A stretch of DNA of 64,000 nucleotides from assembly GCF_011421425.1 (NCBI RefSeq), contig NZ_WPCW01000002.1:233554-297553 (forward strand). The letters are read 5' to 3'. The translations under genes and the position numbers were made by a program. How positions within the stretch are numbered: the first letter of the stretch is position 1; every line of letters starts with the position of its first letter. The notes below the pieces were generated by a model that ran no database searches, was not told the DNA's origin, and worked only from the letters and a program-made list of their open reading frames with translations. This DNA comes from Streptococcus catagoni (GTDB taxonomy: Bacteria; Bacillota; Bacilli; Lactobacillales; Streptococcaceae). Shown here piece by piece: positions 49,284 to 57,886 of the stretch.

Positions 49284-49946
49284 ATGTTTACTAATAAAAT
49301 AGCCCCATCCATCTTAGCAGCAGACTATGCCAATTTTGAAAAAGAACTCAAGCGTATCGAAGAAACAGATGCTGAATACGTTCATATAGACATTATGGAT
49401 GGACAATTTGTTCCAAATATTACCTTTGGTGCTGATGTGGTTGCTAGTATGCGTAAACACAGTAAACTTGTTTTTGATTGCCATTTAATGGTAGTAAACC
49501 CTGAAAGATATGTTGAAGCTTTTGCCCAAGCTGGTGCAGATATCATGACTATTCACACTGAGAGTACTCCTCATATTCATGGTGCCATTCAAAAGATTAA
49601 GGCTGCTGGAATGAAGGCTGGTGTGGTTATTAATCCTGGGACTCCGGTTAGTGCCCTTGAGCCCTTATTATCACTAGTTGATCAAGTACTTATTATGACT
49701 GTTAATCCAGGCTTTGGTGGCCAAGCATTTATCCCAGAATGTTTAGACAAGGTTAGGGTTCTTAAAAAACTGAGGGAAAAAAATCATTATAATTTTGACA
49801 TTGAAGTTGATGGCGGAGTGGATAATAAAACCATTTCAGCTTGTCAAAATGCTGGGGCAAATGTTTTTGTTGCAGGCTCTTACCTCTTTAAAGCGACTGA
49901 TCTTGTCAGACGGGTTGAAAGTCTAAGGATAGCCTTACATGACTAA
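49284..49946 (+). CDS. rpe: Ribulose-phosphate 3-epimerase
   Basis: Interconverts ribulose-5-P and xylulose-5-P. 220-residue TIM barrel. IAPSILAADYANFEKEL start, HIDIMDGQFVPNI (metal His/Asp), VMTVNPGFGGQ and DGGVD motifs are intact. Starts 8 bp after rsgA; overlaps the next gene by 8 bp. The rsgA-rpe-thiN order is conserved in Firmicutes. Confidence 0.96.
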   Translation: MFTNKIAPSILAADYANFEKELKRIEETDAEYVHIDIMDGQFVPNITFGADVVASMRKHSKLVFDCHLMVVNPERYVEAFAQAGADIMTIHTESTPHIHGAIQKIKAAGMKAGVVINPGTPVSALEPLLSLVDQVLIMTVNPGFGGQAFIPECLDKVRVLKKLREKNHYNFDIEVDGGVDNKTISACQNAGANVFVAGSYLFKATDLVRRVESLRIALHD

Positions 49947-50571
49947 AGTAGCCCTCTTTGCTGGTGGCCCTCTCAGGCACTATCGTAAAAATTTTGATTA
50001 TTTTGTCGGTGTTGATGCTGGGAGCCTGTTTTTATTGAGAAATGGGCTTCCTTTAGATATGGCTGTTGGTGATTTTGATTCTGTTTCTGCGGAAGAATTT
50101 TCGAATATTAAAGAGAGGGCTAAAGAACTGATTGTAGCATCTGCTGATAAGAATGACACAGACACAGAATTAGCCTTAAAATCAGTCTTTGCAAGGGATG
50201 CTCACGCTCAAGTAACCATCTTCGGAGCCTTTGGTGGTCGGCTAGACCATTTCTTATCTAACGTTTTTATCCCCAACAACCCAGATTTAGCAGCTTTTAT
50301 GACACAGATTAGATTGGAAGATAAGGAAAATATTCTGGAATATCGCCCCCAAGGCAGTCATTCTATTGAAAAAATAGAAGGTATGGACTATGTTTCCTTT
50401 ATGACTGATGGGGATGCAGATCTGAGTATTTACAAAGCCAAGTTTGAACTAAGACCAGATCATTTTTTCAAAAAGAAAATCTACTCAAGCAATGAATTTC
50501 TTAAGGATTCGATAGAAGTATCGGTCAATTCGGGTTATATCCTGATTATTCACAGTAAAGATTGGAGTTAA
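49939..50571 (+). CDS. thiN: Thiamine pyrophosphokinase
   Basis: Transfers pyrophosphate from ATP to thiamine, making TPP. 210 residues. VGVDAGSLFLL, VGDFDSVSAEE (catalytic acids, about 43-53), DKNDTDTELAL and GAFGGRLDHFLSN identify it clearly. Starts inside the end of rpe (8-bp overlap), so translation is coupled. Ends 1 bp before rmuC. Confidence 0.93.
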   Translation: MTKVALFAGGPLRHYRKNFDYFVGVDAGSLFLLRNGLPLDMAVGDFDSVSAEEFSNIKERAKELIVASADKNDTDTELALKSVFARDAHAQVTIFGAFGGRLDHFLSNVFIPNNPDLAAFMTQIRLEDKENILEYRPQGSHSIEKIEGMDYVSFMTDGDADLSIYKAKFELRPDHFFKKKIYSSNEFLKDSIEVSVNSGYILIIHSKDWS

Positions 50572-50572
50572 A

Positions 50573-51844
50573 GTGGAAGTTATCCTATTGATTATAGTTC
50601 TTTTAGTTTTGGTCTTACTAGGGCTAACCTATTATAAGTTGCAAGGCTTAGAAAATCAATTACATAAAACCTTAGAAGGTCATGCAGATAATTTGTCTGA
50701 TCAATTGAGCTATCAGCTAGAGACATTCAGTAAGAATCAGGTGATTGAGATCAGTAGCTTGATGAATCGCCAACAAAGTGATCTCTACCAACAGCTTAAT
50801 GATCTAAAGACTGTTTTACATCAAAATCTTACTGAAAATAGAGACCGTTCGGACCAACGTTTGGAACAGATCAATCAAAACCTCACCCTTTCTGTAAAAT
50901 CAATGCAAGAATCCAATGAGAAGCGGCTAGAGGAAATGCGACAAACTGTTGAAGAAAAGTTAGAAGCAACCCTAAAAAATCGTCTGCAAGTCTCCTTTGA
51001 AACAGTCTCTAAACAGTTAGAGAGTGTTAATCAGGGGCTGGGTGAGATGCGTACCGTAGCAAAAGATGTAGGAACCTTAAATAAGGTCTTGTCCAACACT
51101 AAGACCAGGGGAATTATGGGTGAGCTACAATTGGGACAAATCATCGAGGATATATTAACAGTACAGCAGTATGAAAAAGAAATTCCTACCATAAAGGATT
51201 CTAGAGAACGTGTTGAATATGCCGTCAAACTTCCTGGTAGTGGTCAGGGGGATTACATCTATTTACCAATTGATTCCAAGTTTCCACTTGAAGATTACTA
51301 TCGTTTGGAAGATGCCTATGAAACAGCTGATAAGGCTCAGATAGAGATTTCTAGACGTGCCCTATTATCAGCCATCAAAAAATTTGCCAAAGATATCAAT
51401 CGAAAATATGTCAAAGCTCCTCAAACTACAAACTTTGGCATCATGTTTTTACCAACTGAGGGTCTCTACTCAGAAGTTGTCAGAAATGCTGCCTTTTTTG
51501 ATGCTCTACGCCGAGAAGATAACATCGTAGTTGCTGGTCCCTCAACCTTATCTGCTCTGCTGAATTCCTTATCAGTTGGCTTTAAAACCTTAAATATTCA
51601 AAAGAATGCTGACGCTATCAGTAAGATATTGGGCAATGTCAAAGTAGAATTTGAAAAATTTGGTAGCTTACTCATCAAAGCTCAAAAACAAATCAATACA
51701 GCAAACACCACCTTAGATCAATTAATCTCAACACGTACAAATGCCATTGTTAAGGCACTCTCAGTTGTTGAAACCTATCAGGATAAGGATACCAAAGCTC
51801 TGCTTAATATACCAATTTTAGAAGAGGAAGAAAATGAAAATTAA
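50573..51844 (+). CDS. rmuC: DNA recombination protein RmuC
   Basis: RmuC-family protein thought to limit certain DNA rearrangements, with a predicted nuclease fold. 423 residues from GTG 50573: one N-terminal membrane helix (3-21), a long coiled coil (about 25-165), then the RmuC domain (VGTLNKVLSNTKTRGIMGEL to the end). Its 3' end overlaps the next gene by 11 bp. No odd features. Confidence 0.9.
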   Translation: MEVILLIIVLLVLVLLGLTYYKLQGLENQLHKTLEGHADNLSDQLSYQLETFSKNQVIEISSLMNRQQSDLYQQLNDLKTVLHQNLTENRDRSDQRLEQINQNLTLSVKSMQESNEKRLEEMRQTVEEKLEATLKNRLQVSFETVSKQLESVNQGLGEMRTVAKDVGTLNKVLSNTKTRGIMGELQLGQIIEDILTVQQYEKEIPTIKDSRERVEYAVKLPGSGQGDYIYLPIDSKFPLEDYYRLEDAYETADKAQIEISRRALLSAIKKFAKDINRKYVKAPQTTNFGIMFLPTEGLYSEVVRNAAFFDALRREDNIVVAGPSTLSALLNSLSVGFKTLNIQKNADAISKILGNVKVEFEKFGSLLIKAQKQINTANTTLDQLISTRTNAIVKALSVVETYQDKDTKALLNIPILEEEENEN

Positions 51845-52772
51845 TCAAATGAAGAAAGATCAACTTTTTGAAGGTTTCTATTTAATCAAGTCAGCAGAAG
51901 TTCGAAAAACAAGGGCTGGTAAAGATTACATTTCCTTCACCTTCCAAGATGATACGGGAGAAATTTCTGGCAACCTATGGGATGCTCAAACCTACAATGT
52001 TGAGGAATTTACTGCTGGGAAAATCGTTCATATGAAGGGACGCCGAGAAGTTTATAATGGCACCCCTCAAGTCAACCAGATTACCTTAAGAAATACCCGT
52101 GACGGTGAACCTAAGGATCCCAAAGATTTCAAAGAAAAGGCTCCGGTGAGTGTTCAAGAAGTACATGATTATCTTGATCAGATGCTATTTAAAATTGAAA
52201 ATGCCACCTGGCAAAGAATTGTCAGAGCCCTCTATAGGAAGTTTGATAAAGAGTTTTATACTTATCCTGCGGCCAAAACAAATCACCATGCTTTTGAATC
52301 AGGCTTAGCTTATCATACGGCAACAATGGTTAGATTAGCTGATAGTATTAGTGAGATTTATGCTGAACTAGATAGAAGTTTACTTTTTGCTGGAATTATG
52401 TTACACGACTTGGCTAAGGTCATTGAATTAACAGGTCCAGATCACACAGAATACACTGTTCGTGGCAATTTAATAGGTCACATTTCTCTTCTTAATGAGG
52501 AGATTACAAAAGTTATAAATGAGTTAAATATTGATGACACAAAAGAAGAAGTTACTGTTTTAAGGCACCTTATTTTAAGCCATCATGGACAATTAGAGTA
52601 TGGAAGTCCAGTTCGTCCACGCATTATGGAGGCTGAAATTTTACACATGATTGACAACATCGATGCTAGTATGATGATGATGACAACGGCCTTGAGTAGG
52701 GTTGGAGAGGGTGAAATGACCAGCAGAATTTTTGCCATGGACAACCGGTCATTCTATAAACCTAAATATTGA
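51834..52772 (+). CDS. yhaM: 3'-5' exoribonuclease YhaM
   Basis: Single-strand 3'-5' exonuclease that trims RNA ends, often at terminators. 312 residues: N-terminal OB-fold (about 10-90) and an HD phosphohydrolase domain with NHHAFESGLAYHTATM and the metal pair LHDLAK (about 197-202), then HHGQ. Overlaps rmuC by 11 bp. A terminator follows, and purR starts with its own promoter. Confidence 0.92.
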   Translation: MKINQMKKDQLFEGFYLIKSAEVRKTRAGKDYISFTFQDDTGEISGNLWDAQTYNVEEFTAGKIVHMKGRREVYNGTPQVNQITLRNTRDGEPKDPKDFKEKAPVSVQEVHDYLDQMLFKIENATWQRIVRALYRKFDKEFYTYPAAKTNHHAFESGLAYHTATMVRLADSISEIYAELDRSLLFAGIMLHDLAKVIELTGPDHTEYTVRGNLIGHISLLNEEITKVINELNIDDTKEEVTVLRHLILSHHGQLEYGSPVRPRIMEAEILHMIDNIDASMMMMTTALSRVGEGEMTSRIFAMDNRSFYKPKY

Positions 52773-52813
52773 AATATTTCAATTAGGTTAAAAAATGTCA
52801 GAAATAAATAATG

Positions 52814-52850
52814 AGGCGAACGGTTTCTTTTATGAATGTTCGTCTTTTTT
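52814..52850 (+). terminator. Terminator of the rsgA-yhaM operon
   Basis: AGGCGAAC (52814-52821) with GTTCGTCT (52838-52845) by one G-T, then six T. Confidence 0.7.
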
Positions 52851-52859
52851 CTAAAAATA

Positions 52860-52868
52860 TGGTATAAT
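52860..52868 (+). promoter_or_regulatory. Extended -10 promoter of purR
   Basis: TGGTATAAT, perfect TATAAT, 28 bp before purR. No PurR box is seen next to it. Confidence 0.65.
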
Positions 52869-52896
52869 GTCGGAAAGAATATAAGATGGGGAGAAT

Positions 52897-53709
52897 ATGA
52901 AATTAAGACGTAGTGACCGTATGGTCGTCATTTCAAATTATCTGATCAACAATCCTTATAAATTGACAAGTTTAAATACATTTGCAACAAAGTATGAAGC
53001 AGCCAAATCTTCTATCTCAGAAGATATCGCTATTATCAAAAAGGCATTTGAAGAAGGAAATATCGGAGAAATTGAAACATTAACAGGTGCCAGTGGTGGG
53101 GTTATTTTCACACCAAGTATTTCCAAAGAAGAAGCAAGGTCCATCATTAAGGACTTATGCATGCGACTTTCAGAGAACAACCGTATTCTTCCTGGGGGAT
53201 ACATCTATTTAACCGACTTATTGAGTACACCTAAAATTTTACAAAATATTGGTCGTATCATTGCTAATGCCTTCAAAGGACAAAAAATTGATGCCGTTAT
53301 GACAGTCGCAACTAAAGGAGTTCCTTTGGCCAATGCAGTTGCCAATATTTTAAACGTGCCCTTTGTAATTGTTCGACGCGATTTAAAGATTACAGAAGGC
53401 TCAACAGTGTCAGTCAACTATGCTAGCGCATCTAGTGATCGGATTGAGAAAATGTTCCTCTCAAAGCGTAGTTTACGACCTAACAGTAGAGTTCTCATTG
53501 TTGATGACTTTTTAAAGGGTGGTGGGACCATCACCGGTATGATTAGCCTATTGGCAGAGTTCGATAGTACCTTGGTTGGTGTTGCTGTCTTTGCAGAAAA
53601 TGCAAAAGAAGAACGCGAACATATGTCCTATAAATCTTTGTTGAAGGTTTCTGAAATTGATGTCAAAAACAATAGAGTAGTTGTTGAAGAAGGAAATATT
53701 TTCGATTGA
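52897..53709 (+). CDS. purR: Purine operon regulator PurR
   Basis: Cytoplasmic regulator of purine synthesis genes in Firmicutes, responding to PRPP. 270 residues: winged helix at the front (RRSDRMVVISNYLINNPYKL, with KYEAAKSSISEDIAIIKKAF) and a PRTase-like domain with PRPP loop VLIVDDFLKGGGTITGM (about 204-220). Ends 25 bp before the surface exclusion gene, with no terminator between, so co-transcription is probable. The pair order is the same as in S. pyogenes. Confidence 0.94.
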   Translation: MKLRRSDRMVVISNYLINNPYKLTSLNTFATKYEAAKSSISEDIAIIKKAFEEGNIGEIETLTGASGGVIFTPSISKEEARSIIKDLCMRLSENNRILPGGYIYLTDLLSTPKILQNIGRIIANAFKGQKIDAVMTVATKGVPLANAVANILNVPFVIVRRDLKITEGSTVSVNYASASSDRIEKMFLSKRSLRPNSRVLIVDDFLKGGGTITGMISLLAEFDSTLVGVAVFAENAKEEREHMSYKSLLKVSEIDVKNNRVVVEEGNIFD

Positions 53710-53734
53710 AAATTGGGAAAATTAAGGGAGAGTC

Positions 53735-56473
53735 ATGGAATTAGAAAACAATAAATCAAACCACGTTAAAACAACGATTGCCTTGACATCAACATTGGCA
53801 TTGTTGGGAGCAGGTGTCGGTACCAGCCAGCAAGTTAAGGCTGATGAAGTAACCAGTAATGATAGCAGAGCTAAGGTGACAAGTGATGAATCTGTCAAAA
53901 TGCCTTCAACAGCTGAAGGAGCAAATGCCGCTCTAGCTGCAAGTCAACACATACTTGAAACACAAAAAGCAGAATTGCAAACTGTTACTGGTAATATTGA
54001 TAAAACCAAGGAAGTTATTACTGCAACTGAAGCTCAAGCAGAAAAAGATGAGGCAGCAGTTGCTAATGCTAAGAAAGTTTTAGCAGACGTTTCAGCTGTT
54101 TCACAAAAAGAATTTACAGATGCAGTTGCTAAAAACAAAGAAAATTTGGCAAGTACAAATGCTAAATTAGTACAGGCACAAGCTGATCAAGCAGCAGCTC
54201 AAAAAGCCCTTGCAAATCAAGAAGCTATTGTCACAGCTGCTAATAATGAAGCCAAAAAATTAGCTGAACAAGCACTTGCTGCTGATAAAAAATTATCAGG
54301 TGTTAAAGCGGTTATTAATCAACCAGATCTTGTTTCTTCAAAGGCTAAAGAGGCTAAAAACAATCTTAAAACAACTTCAGTTGCTTTAGTGAAAGCAGAA
54401 GGAGAATTGGCTAAGGCAAGAGAAAACAGCAAAGTTCAATTAACAAAAGAATTGACAAGCCATCAGACTGCTTTAAAGACTAAGCAAGCCGAATTAGCTA
54501 AATTGCAATCATCAAGCAAGGTAGCTGTTAATGTTGTTGGTCAAAATGTGATGAAGGCTCCAGCTGGCTATCCAATAAACGAAATTAAAAAACTTATTTC
54601 AAGTAGCTATATTGGTAGCCCGACTTACATGAGTACTTTCAATTCATTGCGAAATGTTATTATTCAAAAGTCACAACAAGGCGCAATGATGAACCGTTAC
54701 GTGGATATTGCCAAGGATTTAAACCGCTTTGTTAATCCTGACAAATTAACACCAGAAGTACAGCATGAATTAGCTGTTTTTGCTTCTGAAATGATTAATT
54801 CAGTCCGCCGTCAATTTGGTTTATCATCAGTAATTGTCACTGAAGGCTCTCAAGAATTTGCTCGTATCTTAACAACTGCCTATAAATCAACTCACGGGAA
54901 TAGCCGTCCTTTCTTTAATTATGGTCAACCAGGGGTTGCTGGACATTACGGCATTGGACCACACGACAAAACAATTATAGAAAACTCAGCTAAAAAAGTT
55001 GGTTTGATTCCTAATGATGACAATATGTATGAAGATCTTGGATTCTTCAACGATGTTCACACTGTTAATGGTATCAAACGTAGCATTTTCAATAGCTTAC
55101 GCTACATGTTCTTTACTGATTATGAAGATGGGAACATTCTTGGACACACTGTTAACCTCTTGCGTTCAGATAAAAGAAATCCTAAAGCATCTATCTATCT
55201 TGGTTTTTCTACAAGTACAGTTGGTGGCTTAAATACTCACTTTGTACTCTTCCCAGAAACTAATATTGCTAACCATAGCCGATTCAGTAAGAAATTGGTA
55301 AGTGCTCCTACAAGTGCAGCTAATAATAGTACACAAATCAATTCGCTTAAAAATAGCATTTCAACAATCAACACTAAGATTAGCTCTTTGAAGACTAGAC
55401 TTGCTCATTTATCTTCAGAATCTGGGGTTGTTTCTGCACAAAATAAAGTGAAGAGCTTGCAAGGTCAAGTTCAGCATGCTATGAATGAATCTGCAAAATA
55501 TGAAGCACAGTTGAAGAAATTATCACTTTCTAAACCTAAACTTCAAAAAGAATTATCAGAAGCACAAGCACAAGCTGATGTGATCAAAGCTAAATTGGAT
55601 GCCTCTTTGGCACACTTATCAAGTTCAAAAGTGACATTGCGCAATTTACAGAAGAAGTTAACAGTATCCACTTCAAAAGTGTCAACCTTGGTAAACAAAA
55701 AGAAAGAACTTGAAAAACTTATCAACCTCAAGTTGGATCCAAATGGTAAACGAATGGCTGAGGCTAAGCTCAAAACAACTAAGCACAACTTAGCAACTGT
55801 TAATGCAAAACTAAATGAACACAGAGCTACTTTGATTAAGTTGATGGATAAGAAAGCAGACCTAGTAGCTTCTATGAAAGTAACCAATCAACAAATTACT
55901 CTGCTTAAAAATAGTGTCAAAGCTTTTGCAGCCGCAAGCAAGAAATCAGCACCTTCTGAAAAACCAATGCCTAGAGCACTTAGAGTTTCAGATAGAGAGC
56001 CTGCTGGACTAATTGCGCCAGCTGCAAATCATTCTAATTTAGAATCAACACATTTTGCTTCACCTGCTACTTCAGTAAAATCTGAAGTTAAAAATCCTAT
56101 GGCTTTAACAACTATAGAACCTAAAAGTCTTAAGGCAGCTAAAGCTCCTAAGGAGTTAGCCAGTAAACTGGAAGCAAAAACAAATGAAGTTCTCCTTAAC
56201 TCGGCTAACCTGATTACAGGCACTTCAACAGCCCTAGCTAAGCAACTAGCAACAGTTGCTCCACAAGTTATGACTGGCCAAGGAGTTCTCTCTAAAGTTG
56301 TTTCCGAAGTTAGCAAGTCAAATGGCTCTACTCAGTATGGTGCTGGCTCAACTACAGCTGGTAACATTAGTACTGTCCATGACGAAAGCACAAAACGTGC
56401 TGTCAGAGCAGGAGTTGTTATGCTAGCAGCGGTTGGCTTGACTGGCTACAAGCTAAAAAAGGATAGCGAATAA
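53735..56473 (+). CDS. SEC10/PgrA-type surface exclusion protein lacking an LPXTG motif
   Basis: Large surface protein, 912 residues. Signal peptide (1-36, cut near QVKADE). Long coiled coils of Ala/Lys-rich heptads at about 60-265 and 530-730. The central SEC10/PgrA domain (about 280-520; SEMINSVRRQFGLSSVIVTE, GIGPHDKTIIE, LVSAP) resembles the CAP-like fold. The last 25 residues are RAVRAGVVMLAAVGLTGYKL KKDSE: a hydrophobic helix and Lys tail like a sortase signal, but no LPXTG can be found in the 150 residues before. It may stay as a membrane-anchored protein. Starts behind AGGGAG. Confidence 0.88.
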   Translation: MELENNKSNHVKTTIALTSTLALLGAGVGTSQQVKADEVTSNDSRAKVTSDESVKMPSTAEGANAALAASQHILETQKAELQTVTGNIDKTKEVITATEAQAEKDEAAVANAKKVLADVSAVSQKEFTDAVAKNKENLASTNAKLVQAQADQAAAQKALANQEAIVTAANNEAKKLAEQALAADKKLSGVKAVINQPDLVSSKAKEAKNNLKTTSVALVKAEGELAKARENSKVQLTKELTSHQTALKTKQAELAKLQSSSKVAVNVVGQNVMKAPAGYPINEIKKLISSSYIGSPTYMSTFNSLRNVIIQKSQQGAMMNRYVDIAKDLNRFVNPDKLTPEVQHELAVFASEMINSVRRQFGLSSVIVTEGSQEFARILTTAYKSTHGNSRPFFNYGQPGVAGHYGIGPHDKTIIENSAKKVGLIPNDDNMYEDLGFFNDVHTVNGIKRSIFNSLRYMFFTDYEDGNILGHTVNLLRSDKRNPKASIYLGFSTSTVGGLNTHFVLFPETNIANHSRFSKKLVSAPTSAANNSTQINSLKNSISTINTKISSLKTRLAHLSSESGVVSAQNKVKSLQGQVQHAMNESAKYEAQLKKLSLSKPKLQKELSEAQAQADVIKAKLDASLAHLSSSKVTLRNLQKKLTVSTSKVSTLVNKKKELEKLINLKLDPNGKRMAEAKLKTTKHNLATVNAKLNEHRATLIKLMDKKADLVASMKVTNQQITLLKNSVKAFAAASKKSAPSEKPMPRALRVSDREPAGLIAPAANHSNLESTHFASPATSVKSEVKNPMALTTIEPKSLKAAKAPKELASKLEAKTNEVLLNSANLITGTSTALAKQLATVAPQVMTGQGVLSKVVSEVSKSNGSTQYGAGSTTAGNISTVHDESTKRAVRAGVVMLAAVGLTGYKLKKDSE

Positions 56474-56496
56474 TTAATAATCGGTCTAAAAATTGA

Positions 56497-56545
56497 TTGA
56501 CATAAAGTGCCGTCTATGTTACTATAGTAGACGGTACTTTTTACT
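56497..56545 (+). terminator. Terminator of the SEC10 gene, also containing an rpsL promoter
   Basis: AGTGCCGTCTA (56506-56516) pairs with TAGACGGTACT (56528-56538) and a T run. The same DNA contains TTGACA (56497-56502), 17 bp, TACTAT (56520-56525, extended TG), which would start rpsL-rpsG transcription. Confidence 0.7.
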
Positions 56546-56662
56546 TTTGGTCTCTCAAAAGTGTACAGAGACGTGCTGACAATAGTTGCAAAAAGTACAC
56601 CCGGATATAGGCTGTCACCAAGTGCTATATCAACCAAAAATAAAAAATACAGGAGAATGTAG

Positions 56663-57076
56663 ATGCCTACAATTAACCAGTTGGTACGTAAACCACGTAA
56701 ATCTAAAATTGAAAAATCAGATTCACCAGCATTGAACATTGGTTACAACAGTCATAAAAAAGTTCACACTAAAATGTCTGCACCACAAAAACGTGGAGTT
56801 GCAACTCGTGTTGGAACAATGACACCTAAAAAACCTAACTCAGCCCTTCGTAAATTCGCTCGTGTACGTTTGAGCAACCTTATTGAAGTAACTGCTTATA
56901 TCCCAGGTATCGGACATAACTTACAAGAACACAGTGTTGTTCTTATTCGTGGTGGACGTGTAAAAGACCTTCCAGGGGTACGTTACCATATCGTTCGTGG
57001 AGCACTTGATACTGCAGGTGTTGCTGACCGTAAACAAGGCCGTTCTAAATACGGTGCTAAACGTCCAAAAGGATAA
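56663..57076 (+). CDS. rpsL: Small ribosomal subunit protein uS12
   Basis: 137-residue core of the 30S decoding centre. [11 protein letters not shown] start and [45 protein letters not shown] segments are intact. The Lys residues at the streptomycin-resistance positions (the Lys in PKKPNS and the Lys in RVKDLPG) are wild type. AGGAG site 6 bp before. rpsG is 20 bp downstream. Confidence 0.98.
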   Translation: MPTINQLVRKPRKSKIEKSDSPALNIGYNSHKKVHTKMSAPQKRGVATRVGTMTPKKPNSALRKFARVRLSNLIEVTAYIPGIGHNLQEHSVVLIRGGRVKDLPGVRYHIVRGALDTAGVADRKQGRSKYGAKRPKG

Positions 57077-57096
57077 TAGAAGGGGGATAAGAACAA

Positions 57097-57567
57097 ATGA
57101 GTCGTAAAAATCAAGCGCCTAAGCGCGAAGTATTACCAGATCCATTATATAACTCAAAAATCGTAACACGTCTTATCAACCGTGTTATGCTTGATGGTAA
57201 ACGTGGAACTGCTGCAACTATTGTCTATGGAGCTTTCGAAGCTATTAAAGAAGCAACTGGAAATGATGCTTTAGAAGTATTTGAAACTGCAATGGACAAC
57301 ATCATGCCAGTACTTGAAGTACGTGCACGTCGTGTTGGTGGATCAAACTATCAAGTCCCAGTTGAAGTTCGTCCAGAACGTCGTACAACTTTAGGTCTAC
57401 GTTGGTTGGTCAATGCATCACGTTCACGTGGTGAGCACACAATGAAAGACCGTCTTGCAAAAGAAATCATGGATGCTGCTAACAACACAGGTGCATCAGT
57501 TAAAAAACGTGAAGACACTCACAAAATGGCTGAAGCTAACCGTGCATTCGCACACTTCCGTTGGTAA
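57097..57567 (+). CDS. rpsG: Small ribosomal subunit protein uS7
   Basis: 156 residues; nucleates assembly of the 30S head. [20 protein letters not shown] start and the long conserved [19 protein letters not shown] and [13 protein letters not shown] segments are complete. Strong GGGGG-type site. No elongation factor Tu gene follows; instead fusA has its own promoter after 320 bp. Confidence 0.98.
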   Translation: MSRKNQAPKREVLPDPLYNSKIVTRLINRVMLDGKRGTAATIVYGAFEAIKEATGNDALEVFETAMDNIMPVLEVRARRVGGSNYQVPVEVRPERRTTLGLRWLVNASRSRGEHTMKDRLAKEIMDAANNTGASVKKREDTHKMAEANRAFAHFRW

Positions 57568-57805
57568 GATAAGGTGTCAGAGCCCTAAACAAGTTCTAGA
57601 CAAAATAGGAAAATTGATAATGAAGCTCAGGCTTCTGGGAAATTTTATCTTTCTGTCAAAAACTAGTGGCTCAAAGGCAATTATTTAAGACACAAAGGCC
57701 AATAGAAACCTTAGCCTGTGGTCAAGTAGATAGTCTTTGAAGAAGCTATCTAACTATTAAATAATCAAAAGATAATTATTATCACCGACAAATAGATATA
57801 GCATT

Positions 57806-57834
57806 AACGGGTAGGTCCTGCCTATCCGTTTTTT
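57806..57834 (+). terminator. Terminator of rpsL-rpsG
   Basis: AACGGGTAGG (57806-57815) with CCTATCCGTT (57821-57830) by one G-T, then T. Lies 240 bp behind rpsG; the stretch between shows no gene. Confidence 0.85.
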
Positions 57835-57842
57835 ATAAATAG

Positions 57843-57851
57843 TGCTATAAT
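57843..57851 (+). promoter_or_regulatory. Extended -10 promoter of fusA
   Basis: TGCTATAAT, a perfect TATAAT at 57846-57851, 36 bp before fusA and directly behind the previous terminator. Confidence 0.7.
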
Positions 57852-57886
57852 AAACATATTAAATAAAAAATAGGAGAAAAAACCTA

